Shown here: piece by piece, positions 1 to 9,091 of the stretch | Layout of the letters: each line of letters begins with the position of its first letter | Position numbering within the stretch: position 1 is the stretch's first letter | Assembly: GCA_004295565.1 (NCBI GenBank) | Contig: AP019416.1 | Location: 1,426,001-1,490,000, forward strand | Source: Vreelandella olivaria | GTDB lineage: Bacteria > Pseudomonadota > Gammaproteobacteria > Pseudomonadales > Halomonadaceae | Length of the DNA: 64,000 nt | Direction: 5' to 3' | Program-made: the position numbers and the translations under genes | Notes under the pieces: generated by a model | The model's database searches: none | The model's input: the letters and a program-made list of their open reading frames with translations, nothing else | What the model was told of the DNA's origin: nothing

Positions 1-1138
1 GCGGTTTTGCCACAGTACACCGCTTTCCGACAGCACTACGCCGCTGCCAAACTCCCAGTAGATGCTCTGAATAAAGCTCACCGCACGCCCTTCGTTATCC
101 ACGGTGCCCATCCAGATGGTGTCACCTGGCGCAGGCTCGTGGGGCCAGGGCAGGGCGCGCTGAGGGTCGATGTAAGCCGCTTCACGGCCAATGCTCTCTT
201 CGCTGAGTAACGCCTGCAGGGGTGTAGGCAAGCGACCGGGATCGGTGATGTTCTGATCGCGCTTTATAAAGGCGCGCTTGGTGGCCTCAATCAGCCCATG
301 CAGGTGGTCAAAACCGTTTGGCTCGGTGGCTTTTAGGCGTTCGTAGATGCCCAAAATCATCAGCGACGCCATGCCCTGAGTCGGTGCGGGCAGGTTATAC
401 AGCGTGGCATCCTGCAGCGTGACTTCCAATGGTGTTACCCGCTGGGCGCGGTAGGCGTGGAAGTCTGCCAGACGCAGCGGGCTGCCAACGGCCTCTAAGT
501 CCCGCGCCATGCTGGTGGCCAGCTCTCCGCGGTAGAAGTCATCCAAGCCTGCATCCGCCAGACGCTTAAGGGTTGCGGCCAGACGCGGTTGGCGTAGCCG
601 TTCGCCTTCACGGGGCACCTGACCGTTAAGTAGCAGGGTCTCCGTAAAACCGGGGCTCAGGGATAGACGCTCAAGGTGTTTGGCAGTGAGGGCTTCCTGG
701 CTTTGCGTAACGGCGACGCCTGCTTCGGCATGATGAATGGCATCGGCCAGCAGCGTTGTGAGGGGCAGTGATTTGCCCCAGGCCGATGCGACGCTTAACG
801 CTTCATGCCAGCCACCAATAGTGCCTGCCATGGTCAGAGCAGCTTTAGGGCCACGCTCGGGAATCTGCGTTTCACCCGCATAAAATCTGCATCGGCGAGC
901 CCCGCAGCCGGGCCGCAGGCGTCAATGGCAATAGGCGCTTTGCCCGGTTCATGAATCAACCAGAAACCATCGCCACCCAGGGCATTCATATGCGGATAAA
1001 CCACCGCAATGGCGGCCGCCGCAGCGACCATGGCTTCCACCGCATTGCCGCCCTGTTTCAGCACATCGCGCCCGGCGCTGGCGGCAAGGTGGTGAGGGCG
1101 ACACAACTGCCGCCGTAACTGCGTTGGGTGTGGAGCAT
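1..1138 (-). CDS. Gamma-glutamyltransferase family protein (C-terminus beyond window)
   Basis: An enzyme of the gamma-glutamyltranspeptidase (Ntn-hydrolase) family, which cleaves or transfers gamma-glutamyl groups. The N-terminal large-subunit signature is clear: a DVLKQGGNAVEAMVAAAAAIAVV stretch (read in parts) followed by PHMNALGGDGFWLI, then AGTIGGWHEAL. Near the left edge PGDTIWMGTVDNEG leads into AVSFIQS, the region of the autocatalytic Thr; the D-T form resembles YwrD-type members rather than classical T-T-H enzymes (family knowledge). The start is the ATG at 1138, 43 bases after the DctM stop, so it is probably the last gene of the TRAP operon. Two frameshifts are visible, near 1098 (a C run one short) and near 880 (a T run one short); the frame is otherwise open to position 1. 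The small-subunit C-terminus is missing because the window ends. The substrate is not evident. Confidence 0.85.
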
Positions 1139-1181
1139 GACGAGTATCCTTTGTTATTAATAAAAATTATCAGGTAGAGGG

Positions 1182-2502
1182 TTACCAGCCAATCGCGTTC
1201 GGCAGCCACGTGGCAATACTGGGGAAGATAAAACCAGTGCCACGGCGACAAACTGTAAGCCGATAAACGGCAGGGCGCCTTTGTAAATATCGAGGGTGGT
1301 GACTTCTTTGGGTGCCACACCCTTTAGGAAAAACAGCGACCAGCCGAAGGGAGGGTAAGAAACGACGTTTGTAGCACGAGTCCCACTAAAATACCCAGCC
1401 ACACCATATCAACGCCCATCTGGACAAAGAACGGTAAAACAGTGGTAAGGCAATATAGCTAATCTCAATCCACTCCAGAAAGAAACCCAGCACAAACATC
1501 AGCAGTAGCATAAACAGCATCGCGCCGAGCTCGCCGCCGGGTACCCAGTCGAACATGCGGGCAACCAAATGTTCGCCGCCCAAAGCCGCGAAACGCCAGG
1601 CCAAACACCTGGGCGCTGATCAGAATAAAGAACACCATGGCCGAGATCACCAGCGTGGCCTTGGCGACCTCTTTGAGTAGCGCAAAGGTTAACCGTCCCG
1701 AGCAAGCTACAAACAGCAGTGCACCTAGCGCGCCCATGGCGGCGGCTTCAGTGGGCGCGGCAATGCCGCCAATAATCGACCCCAGTACGGCAAATACCAA
1801 CCCCACAGGTGGGCCCACCACGGTAATCACTTTGTGTATCAGCTGGCGACGACCCATGTTTGCACGCTCTTCAGCGGGTATCGGTGGCATCAGGTCGGGG
1901 TAGAGTTTGGCGATCACCAGAATGGCAATAATATATACCGCCGCTAGGGTCAGCCCCGGCACCATGGCCGCGGCGAACATCGTGCCGACTGATTCGCCTA
2001 AAATTTCAGCCAGCAGAATCAGCACCAGACTGGGCGGAATAATCTGCCCTAAGGTGCCGGACGCGCAAATCATGCCGGTGGCTAGCGTTTTGGGATAGCC
2101 CCGGCGAAGCAGCGTCGGTAGCGTGAGCAGGCCTAGGGTAACGATAGTGGCGCCGACAATGCCGGTCGCAGCGCCTAATAAAACACCGACTAAAATGATT
2201 GCCACGCCCATGCCGCCAGAGAGGTCGCCGAACAGGTGGCCGATCACGTCAATCAGCTCTTCCGCCAACTTCGACTTCTCCAGCATCACCCCATAAACAC
2301 GAACAGCGGTATGGCCATAAAGGTGTAGTTAGTCACTACCCCGTAGATACGCGACGGCAGCAGGTTAAATAGCATCGGGCCGAAGCCCATATAGCCAAAG
2401 AAAAAGGCGGTAGCGGCGATGCTGATACCCACCGGGATGCCGATCAGCAGAAACACGAAAAGCCACGATCATGCCGATCGCTAGCCATTCATTGGGAGAC
2501 AT
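1182..2502 (-). CDS. dctM: TRAP transporter large permease, DctM type (frameshifted)
   Basis: The large membrane subunit of a tripartite ATP-independent periplasmic transporter, which moves an organic acid inward using a sodium gradient. The stretch around 1465-2289 reads as hydrophobic helices with GAATGIVGATIVTLGLLTLP and ASGTLGQIIPPSLVLILL, the typical DctM core. The N-terminus MSPNEWLAIGMI starts at 2502 and the C-terminus ends in FPSIATWLPNAIGW. Total length of about 440 codons matches the family (roughly 430-460). At least four single-base frame breaks occur (near 2290, 1590, 1385 and 1225). It lies 3 bases after the DctQ stop, so the two are translationally linked. Confident in family; the substrate is unknown. 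Confidence 0.88.
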
Positions 2503-2505
2503 GCG

Positions 2506-3014
2506 TTATTCACCTCGTGTGGGCAGGGCAAACGTCTGACGTAGCGCGTGGGCCAACCCTTGCAGCGCGAGAAGGACAAAACCGAACGGAATCAGCGATT
2601 TGAGCAGCCAGCGCAGCGGTAGGCCGCCGGGGTTGGGCGATGCCTCACCGCGGGCGAATGACTGGGCAATCCAGGGCAGCGTCAGCCAGGCGATATATAG
2701 CCCCATGAGCAGCAGCAATAGCCCGCCGATCACCTCGATCATTCGCTGCAGACCCGCGGGGAAGCGTTCGTAGAAAACATCCACGCGGACTTGCTCACCC
2801 ATCAGCAGCAGATACGACATGCCAAAAGAGCGATAGGTGAGATCAGGTGCCACTGCAGTTCCTGCAGCCATACCGCGCCAACGCTAAACGCATAGCGCAT
2901 CAATACGTCACCAGCGACTAATCCGACTAACACCACGCAAGTCCAGGCGGCGACCCAGCCAAATAGCCGAACCACCGCCTCAACTCCGTGGACAAACAGT
3001 GCCACGGCGCGCAT
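2506..3014 (-). CDS. dctQ: TRAP transporter small permease, DctQ type (frameshifted)
   Basis: The four-helix small membrane subunit that supports DctM. Hydrophobic segments run from VALFVHGVEAVVRLFGWVAA through SYLLLMGEQVRVDVFYERFP, the conserved DctQ loop, to a final helix near LIPFGFVLLALQGL. The ATG at 3014 (MRAVALF) sits one base after the DctP stop and is preferred over the TTG four codons upstream, which overlaps dctP. A frame break lies near 2830. About 170 codons, normal for DctQ. Middle gene of the dctP-dctQ-dctM operon. Confidence 0.85.
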
Positions 3015-3015
3015 A

Positions 3016-4118
3016 TCAGACTCCAATAATGTCGTTTAGCCAGGCTCGCTCACTGGCACCTGCCCAGCGGTCGTGATTCGCCTTAAATGCCATATAGCTA
3101 TTGTGGACTTTACGCACCAGCGGGTCGGCGTCGGCTTCGGTGGAGAGCGTGTCCATTGTCGCTTCGCGCAGCGCATCAATGACGGGCTGTGGCAGCATGC
3201 TGGCAGTGACGCCTTCGTTCTCTACCAAGTCGGTCATGGCTTCACCATTAACCGCTTCCGACCAGGTCACGCTCTCCAGGCAGGCGGCCATACAGGCCGT
3301 TTTGACAATCATCTGCAGGTCTTCTGGCAGGCTGTCCCAGTGGGTTTTCGAGATCAGCAGCTCACCCGTGGTGGAGGGCTCATGCCAGCCGGTGGTGTGG
3401 TAGAACTTGGCCGCGTTATGCAGCCCCATACGGCGGTCTTGGAAGGGGCCCACAAACTCGGCTGCATCAATCACGCCACGCTCCAGCGCCGGGAAGATTT
3501 CGCCACCGGGCAACACGCGGGCATCTACCCCAGTGATGAGTAGACCTGGCCGGCCAAGCCAGGAACCCGCATACGCAGCCCGTTGAGCTGGCTAATATCC
3601 TCAATAGGCTCGCGGAACCAGCCGGTCATTTGTACACCGGTGTTATTTAGCGGGAAGGCCACCATGCCGTAGGGCTCATATACTTCGTGCCAAAGCTCCA
3701 GGCCGCCGCCGTGGTAAAGCCACGCCATATGGCCCATAAAGCTCATGCCAAAGGGCACGGTAGTGAAGTACTGGGCGGCAAAGGTGGTGCCTGACCAGAA
3801 GTAGCTATTGGCGGCATTCATTTCGATAGTGCCGCTCTGAACGGCTTCGAAGCCTTCAAAGGCAGGAATCAATTCGCCGGAAGAGAAGTGTTGGATGTTG
3901 AGTCGTCCGCCGGACATGGCGTTAATTTTAGTGATTACGTCAGTGGGGCTGCCAGGGCCTTCCACGTAAAAGGGTGAGCCGGGCGGGTAGGCATTGGTCA
4001 TGCGCCAGTTGAAGCGCTCGGTGGACTGCGCACGGGCAATCGATGGGGCGCCTAATACCAAGCCGGCAGTGGAGGAGACCGCGGCTGTGGTCAGAAACTT
4101 ACGGCGGGATAAGGACAT
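3016..4118 (-). CDS. dctP: TRAP transporter substrate-binding protein, DctP/TakP type, Tat-exported
   Basis: The periplasmic receptor that delivers substrate to DctQM. It starts at 4118 behind the ribosome site GAGGTG. The N-terminus SLSRRKFLTTAAVSSTAGL is a twin-arginine signal, followed by a cleavage-like ARAQS. The mature part begins FNWRMTNAYPPGSPFYVEGP, then GGRLNIQHFSSGELIPAFEG, as in the TakP-like group of receptors, which often bind 2-oxo acids (family knowledge). The C-terminal half includes ERGVIDAAEFVGPFQDRRMG, the conserved substrate-loop region. A single frame break near 3530 splits the reading frame. About 367 residues, normal length. Ligand inferred only as an organic acid. Confidence 0.88.
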
Positions 4119-4429
4119 AGCACACCTCGTTAATGGGGAAATGGGTCAGCAAAGGAACACAATGACGTAGCAGGGGTGTGCCATAAAAATCGATTTTTTA
4201 TAAATAAAAGATTTTTAAGGGTTTTGTAGGTTGCGGAATGCGAGGGTAAGTGCAAGAAAAATAACCGCTTGCACCGATATGGCGCCTAATGAGTGCGCAG
4301 AGCACTCTCAGCGTGCACGTTGGCATCGCGGGCTTTGCTTTTTGACCCTTTCGGTTTTGGGAGCTTCAGGTAGAGCTTCGTGTGTAGGTGATTGAAAGAG
4401 GGGCAGTTAGCTTAGAGGTGGCAGAGTGC
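4119..4429. other. Intergenic region between dctP and the tRNA array
   Basis: No convincing gene is visible. The part next to dctP is AT-rich and holds a perfect palindrome, AAAAATCGATTTTT at 4185-4198, which could be an operator for the divergently read dctP operon, though no regulator gene lies next to it. The rest has no recognised motif. Confidence 0.4.
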
Positions 4430-4458
4430 TTGACAGCTCAATGAGGTCTGAGTAACAT
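4430..4458 (+). promoter_or_regulatory. Sigma-70-type promoter of the tRNA array
   Basis: TTGACA at 4430-4435 is a perfect -35 box. TAACAT at 4453-4458 is a good -10, with a spacer of exactly 17 bases. It is followed by a GC-rich discriminator (GCGCC), which is typical of stringently controlled stable-RNA promoters. It lies about 30 bases ahead of the first tRNA. Confidence 0.8.
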
Positions 4459-4486
4459 ACGCGCCACCTCGACGAGGCAATGAAAC

Positions 4487-4560
4487 GTCCCATTCGTCTA
4501 GTGGTCTAGGACACCGCCCTTTCACGGCGGTAACAGGGTTCGAACCCCTATGGGACGCCA
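4487..4560 (+). tRNA. tRNA-Glu (TTC), copy 1
   Basis: Anticodon loop CCTTTCACG gives TTC. The acceptor arms GTCCCAT/ATGGGAC pair and CCA is encoded. The length is 74 rather than the usual 76, because the T-arm reads AGGG-TTCGAA-CCCCT, one G and one C short of a proper 5-bp stem with a 7-base loop. Copy 3 has the G, so this looks like run-length error rather than a broken gene. Confidence 0.95.
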
Positions 4561-4613
4561 CTTATTTTGAGGCTAAGCCTTTAAGAATAAGAGATCGTCA
4601 GGGTTATCGGAAT

Positions 4614-4688
4614 GCGGGAATAGCTCAGTGGTAGAGCATCGCCTTGCCAAGGCGAGGGTCGGGAGTTCGAATCTCCTTTCCCGCTCCA
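4614..4688 (+). tRNA. tRNA-Gly (GCC), copy 1
   Basis: The acceptor GCGGGAA pairs with TTCCCGC. The anticodon loop CTTGCCAAG gives GCC, the T-loop is GTTCGAATC, and CCA is encoded. It is 75 bases long and cotranscribed with the tRNA-Glu gene 53 bases upstream. Confidence 0.96.
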
Positions 4689-4709
4689 CGTAATTGAAGT
4701 ACTTACAGT

Positions 4710-4783
4710 GTCCCATTCGTCTAGTGGTCTAGGACACCGCCCTTTCACGGCGGTAACAGGGTTCGAACCCCTATGGGACGCCA
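4710..4783 (+). tRNA. tRNA-Glu (TTC), copy 2
   Basis: Identical to copy 1, including the two-base shortfall in the T-arm. It lies 21 bases after tRNA-Gly copy 1. Confidence 0.95.
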
Positions 4784-4823
4784 CTTCCGATAGTCAGAAC
4801 ATTGCATAGCAAGAGTTCTATAA

Positions 4824-4898
4824 GCGGGAATAGCTCAGTGGTAGAGCATCGCCTTGCCAAGGCGAGGGTCGGGAGTTCGAATCTCCTTTCCCGCTCCA
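4824..4898 (+). tRNA. tRNA-Gly (GCC), copy 2
   Basis: Identical to tRNA-Gly copy 1. It is followed directly by a 28-base spacer and a modified copy of its own 3' half (4927-4979). Confidence 0.96.
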
Positions 4899-4926
4899 GA
4901 TTTAGCAGTGCAGTATAGGGACGGTA

Positions 4927-4979
4927 GGCGAGGGTCGGGAGCTGGAACGCCAGCCCGGTCGAATCTCCTTTCCGCTCCA
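4927..4979 (+). repeat. tRNA-Gly 3'-half remnant with inserted hairpin, copy 1
   Basis: The sequence repeats the tRNA-Gly gene from the 3' side of the anticodon stem (GGCGAGGGTCGGGAG) to the encoded CCA. At the start of the T-loop one T is replaced by 17 bases, CTGGAACGCCAGCCCGG. These fold with the neighbouring bases into a stem (CGGG..CTGG-AACG-CCAGCCCG). It lacks the 5' half and so cannot be a working tRNA. The same structure recurs at 5201-5254. It recalls the 3'-tRNA-like repeats behind E. coli tyrT (rtT), an analogy only. Confidence 0.8.
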
Positions 4980-4992
4980 GTTTCGATATACA

Positions 4993-5067
4993 GTCCCATT
5001 CGTCTAGTGGCCTAGGACACCGCCCTTTCACGGCGGTAACAGGGGTTCGAACCCCTATGGGACGCCA
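4993..5067 (+). tRNA. tRNA-Glu (TTC), copy 3
   Basis: Same as the other copies except for one substitution in the D-arm (GGCC for GGTC) and a full AGGGG in the T-stem. The opposite strand is still one C short (75 bases in all). Confidence 0.95.
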
Positions 5068-5097
5068 TCTAGCTTTATATGTAGTTCTGTTTACGTT

Positions 5098-5172
5098 GCG
5101 GGAATAGCTCAGTGGTAGAGCATCGCCTTGCCAAGGCGAGGGTCGGGAGTTCGAATCTCCTTTCCCGCTCCA
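5098..5172 (+). tRNA. tRNA-Gly (GCC), copy 3
   Basis: Identical to the other tRNA-Gly copies and the last intact tRNA of the array. It is followed by the same 28-base spacer and 3'-half remnant as copy 2, showing that the Gly-plus-remnant block was duplicated as a unit. Confidence 0.96.
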
Positions 5173-5200
5173 GATTTAGCAGTGCAGTATAGGAACGATA

Positions 5201-5254
5201 GGCGAGGGTCGGGAGCTGGAACGCCAGCCCGGTCGAATCTCCTTTCCCGCTCCA
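5201..5254 (+). repeat. tRNA-Gly 3'-half remnant with inserted hairpin, copy 2
   Basis: Second copy of the 3'-half element with the same 17-base insertion in the T-arm. The spacer before it (GATTTAGCAGTGCAGTATAGG...) matches the one before copy 1 apart from two G/A changes. It ends the array. Confidence 0.8.
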
Positions 5255-5350
5255 TGTAAACACTCACACTCCCTCTTATCTTAGATTGTCTTTATCGCCT
5301 CTTTTGTGCGAGATTTTTCGTGTCTTTTGATATTCGATAGGTGTCATACA

Positions 5351-5380
5351 CGGCGCCCAAGTTGGTTAACTTGGGCGCCG
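5351..5380. terminator. Strong inverted repeat between the tRNA array and the chemoreceptor gene
   Basis: A perfect 13-bp stem, CGGCGCCCAAGTT, with loop GGTT, lies about 100 bases after the last tRNA element and 25 bases beyond the chemoreceptor stop on the other strand. No T run follows on either strand, so it is at best a partial match to a Rho-independent terminator. It could serve both converging transcripts. Confidence 0.5.
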
Positions 5381-5404
5381 AAGTGGTGCGGCTAACGGGT
5401 AAGC

Positions 5405-7016
5405 TTAATAGACTGCTTGGCTATCCAGCGTGAAGTGGCTGACGACGTTGTTAAGCGACTGTGAGCGCTTGGTGAGGTCATGCGCGGAATCCGCTGTTTG
5501 CTGAACCATGGACGCATTGTCCTGCGTTGCTCGATCTAGCTGAGAGATCGCGATGTTAATTTGCTCAATGCCGCGGGTTTGTTCATGGGTCGCTGCAGTA
5601 ATATCAGCAAACAGATCGTTGACACGCTGGATTTGCTGATCAATTTTCTGCATTCGCTCTTTGGCCGTGCCTACCAGTCGAGCGCCATTACTAACCTGTG
5701 CGTTCGAGGTGTCGATTAGCGTTTTGATTTCCTGGGCAGCGCTCGCCGAGCGGTTAGCCAACTGGCGCACTTCGCCTGCGACAACGGCAAAACCACGCCC
5801 ATGTTCACCTGCCCGAGCGGCTTCTACGGACGCATTAAGTGCCAAAATATTGGTTTGGAACGCAATGCCGTCAATGAGTGTGACGATCTCAGCAATTTTG
5901 GCTGCTTCTGCGTTAATTTCCTGCATGGAAATTACCGCTTCACCAATCGCTTGCTGACCCGACTGTGATATTTCGCCTGCATCGTGTACCAATTCTTTGG
6001 CTTGCTCTACGCTATCGGCATTTTGGCGGACTGTAGCTGTCACTTCTTCCATGCTGGAAGAGGTTTGTTGCAGCGCAGCTGCTTGTTGCTCCGTGCGTGA
6101 AGAAAGCTCCTGGTTACCTAAGGAAATTTCACCGGCGTTATTGTCAACAGCGCTGCTGGTGGCCTGAATCTCCTGCATGGTTTCGCGTAGCTTGTCGCGC
6201 ATTACTTGAATATCGTGCAGCAAGCTACTGGTGTCATTTTGGTGGAGGGTGACTGGCGCGGATAAGTCGCCCTGAGCAATACGGCCGACGACGTCCGCAG
6301 CATAGCTAGGCTCGCCGCCTAAACGGCGCAAAATTAAAGACACCATGCTCCAGAAAGCAAGGGTGACTAATATGCCCGCCACAATGCCGACTATCACTGT
6401 TTCAAGCAGCTCGCTCAGAATAGCGCTGCTAACATCGCCCATAAAAACCCCGCTGGCGATATAGACATCCCAGGGTGTAAGCTTCTGAGTAAGTGCGCAC
6501 CAAGGGCATTGCATCGTTGCCCCGCGCAAAATTAGAGTAGTAATCAGTAATGCCACTACCTGAACTGCGCGTGTTATCCAGTATGCTGCGAAAAATAAGC
6601 TGGCCTTCTGGATCTGTAACCTGGGATACGTCTTCCCCGTATGGGCGACGGGGGTGGGCGAGCATTTTAAGGTCACCGCTAAACGCAAATAGATAATTGT
6701 CTTCTTCACCGAAACGCACATCGCGAATGGTGTCAAAAGCGAGGGTTTTAGCTTCATCCAGCGTGATATCACCCTGCTGAGCCAGCATGTCAAAGTGTTC
6801 CATGGTCGAAACTGCGATATCCACGGCGGTGACCATGCGTTGCTCGCGTTCGGTGTACAGCAAGGCACGACTTTGCCATGCATTAACGACAATCATGACC
6901 GCAAGGATCAGCCAGAGCACAATAACGCCAAGCAGGCGCTGACGGCGTAGAGGTAGGGCGGCTAGGCCTTTCTTGGCTTGGGTTGAAGCGGCCGAACGTG
7001 GAGTGGTTAAAGCCAT
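5405..7016 (-). CDS. Methyl-accepting chemotaxis protein with single Cache sensor (one frameshift)
   Basis: An inner-membrane chemoreceptor that reports a periplasmic ligand to CheA/CheW. Order of parts: cytoplasmic tip, TM1 ([20 protein letters not shown]), and a periplasmic sCache_2-like domain ([32 protein letters not shown]). Then TM2 near [16 protein letters not shown], a HAMP segment ([11 protein letters not shown]) and the signalling hairpin, with [20 protein letters not shown] and [15 protein letters not shown]. There is no C-terminal CheR-tethering pentapeptide. About 537 residues, typical. One frame break near 6485 separates the Cache domain from the rest. It stands alone, without chemotaxis genes nearby. 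The ligand is unknown; sCache_2 receptors often sense small carboxylates. Confidence 0.92.
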
Positions 7017-7295
7017 TGGGGGTGAGTAGTGGTGGCGTTCATTATGTGTATAGTTCTCTTGTGTGTTTTCTTGATTCCCTTGTATGCCAAGCGGTGATTA
7101 TCCCTACATAGCATGGAGGTAATACTAAAGTATTAGTCGGTGGGCTTCTGCCCTAAAAGCGTGGCGAAGTGTCATTTAATGTATACATGGCTATATATCC
7201 ATAGCGCGCTAACTTGAAAAACATACGATTGCCCCGATATCTATCTTTCTAATGCACTTTTCCGTGCTTCTTATTTTTGCTGACAGGACATATTT

Positions 7296-8277
7296 ATGGC
7301 CGAACCGGCATTGTCGATCCGTGGCCTCACCAAGGTGTATGGCAACGGCTTTCAGGCGCTTAAAGGTATTGATCTAGACGTCCAACAGGGCGATTTTTTT
7401 GCGCTGTTGGGGCCCAATGGTGCCGGTAAATCCACCACCTTGGGTGTGGTTTGCTCGCTGGTGCAAAAGACGGCGGGGAGGTCTCCATATTCGGTATTGA
7501 TGTGGATAAAGACTTCGCCAAAGCCAAGTACCAGTTGGGTGTAGTGCCTCAGGAATTCAACTTCAATCAATTTGAGAAAGTGCTCGATATCGTACTGGCC
7601 CAGGCGGGCTACTACGGTATGACTGGCCGTGAAGCCTTGCCCCGCGCCAAGCAGTTACTGACCGACCTTGGCCTGTGGGAAAACGCAACGGCAGCGCGCG
7701 CATGCTCTCAGGTGGCATGAAGCGCCGTCTGATGATCGCCCGGGCGCTGATGCATCGCCCAAAATTGTTGATTCTGGATGAGCCCACTGCCGGGGTGGAT
7801 ATCGAGTTGCGACGTAGCATGTGGGAGTACATGCGGCGGATCAACCAGGATGAAGGCACCACTATTATTCTCACCACCCACTACCTGGAAGAGGCTGAGA
7901 GCCTGTGCCGCAATGTGGCCATTATCAACAATGGCGACATTGTGCGTAATACCAGCGTGCGTGAGCTACTGGCTGAGCTTGATACCGAGACTTTCCTGAT
8001 CGACTTGGCTGAGCCTGTCGTAGACGCTCCGCGAATAGAGGGCTTTGAGCTTCATCAGATAGAACCTACCCAGCTTTCGCTGTTAGTCCATCGCGGCCAG
8101 CGCTTGAATGATGTCTTCAATGCCTTGAGTGAGCACGGTATCCAGGTGGTATCCATGCGTAATCGGGCCAATCGCTTAGAGGAGATGTTTGTGTCGATGG
8201 TGGAAGGAAACGGCCTTGGGGCGATTGACCAGCGTGTGGATGACGCCGGTGTTAAAGACCGGGAGGCGCGCGTATGA
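7296..8277 (+). CDS. yadG: ABC-2 type exporter ATPase, YadG-like (two frameshifts)
   Basis: The nucleotide-binding subunit of a two-component ABC exporter. Walker A is GPNGAGKST, the signature is LSGGMKRRLMIARAL, Walker B is LLILDEPTAGVD, and the switch His is in LTTHYLEEAE. About 327 codons including a C-terminal regulatory tail. The frame breaks near 7485 (one extra G in a G run) and near 7688 (an A run one short, WEKRNGSARM); repairing both restores a normal YadG-like protein. The stop overlaps the permease start as ATGA, so the two genes are coupled. The cargo of this family is not known. Confidence 0.9.
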
Positions 8278-9047
8278 ATGCCACGCAGACGTTGATTGCC
8301 CTATGGACGCTGGTGCTGAAGGAGATCAAACGCTTTACCCGGATTTGGCCGCAAACGCTGCTGCCGCCTTCGATCACCATGGCGATGTACTTCATCATCT
8401 TCGGTAATCTTATTGGTTCGCGGATTGGTGATATGGATGGCTTCAGCTACATGGACTTTATTGTTCCAGGGCTGATCATGATGTCGGTGATTACCAACAG
8501 CTACTCCAATGTGGCATCAAGCTTCTTTTCGAATAAATTTCAGCGTTCGATTGAGGAGATGATGGTGTCGCCCATGCCCAACTGGGTGATACTGGCGGGC
8601 TTTATTTTAGGCGGTATGGCGCGTGGTCTTGGCGTTGGGTTGATTGTGACCGTGGTTTCGCTGTTCTTTACCCGCTTAACCATGGAGCACCCGCTGCTCA
8701 CAGTATTGGTTGTCGTACTCACGTCTGCGTTGTTCTCTATTGGTGGCTTTATTAATGCGTTACTGGCCAATAAGTTCGACGATATCTCTATCGTGCCGAC
8801 CTTTATCCTTACCCCGCTGACGTATTTGGGTGGCGTGTTTTACTCGATCTCAATGCTGCCTGATTTCTGGCAGGGCGTTTCCATGCTTAATCCGATTTTG
8901 TACATGGTTAACGTCTTCCGTTACGGCTTCCTGGGCGTCTCGGATATTCCCGTCGGTTGGGCCCTCGCTGCCATTTTTGCCTTTATTATCGTGCTGTTTG
9001 GTATAGCGTTGACGATGCTGGAGCGCGGTAAGGGAATCCGCAGCTAA
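8274..9047 (+). CDS. yadH: ABC-2 type exporter permease, YadH-like
   Basis: Membrane partner of the preceding ATPase. It is intact at 257 residues with about six helices. The ABC-2 signature region reads LTPLTYLGGVFYSISMLPDF followed by NPILYMVNVFRYGFLG, which is characteristic of this permease family. It starts at the ATG overlapping the ATPase stop by four bases. One of the few genes here without a frame break. Confidence 0.92.
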   Translation: MNATQTLIALWTLVLKEIKRFTRIWPQTLLPPSITMAMYFIIFGNLIGSRIGDMDGFSYMDFIVPGLIMMSVITNSYSNVASSFFSNKFQRSIEEMMVSPMPNWVILAGFILGGMARGLGVGLIVTVVSLFFTRLTMEHPLLTVLVVVLTSALFSIGGFINALLANKFDDISIVPTFILTPLTYLGGVFYSISMLPDFWQGVSMLNPILYMVNVFRYGFLGVSDIPVGWALAAIFAFIIVLFGIALTMLERGKGIRS

Positions 9048-9091
9048 ACCCATGACCGCCAGATTGAGAATCATTAGGGAGTTTTGACGCC

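Noticed and set aside
3073-3543. A 156-codon open frame on the plus strand
   Set aside because: Antisense to the TRAP receptor gene and without family resemblance.
4487-5254. Regularly spaced repeats that might suggest a CRISPR array
   Set aside because: The repeats are alternating tRNA-Glu and tRNA-Gly genes with encoded CCA.
4581-5263. Three open frames of 62-86 codons on the minus strand across the tRNA array
   Set aside because: They are antisense to the tRNA genes and share repeated peptide text because the tRNAs repeat.
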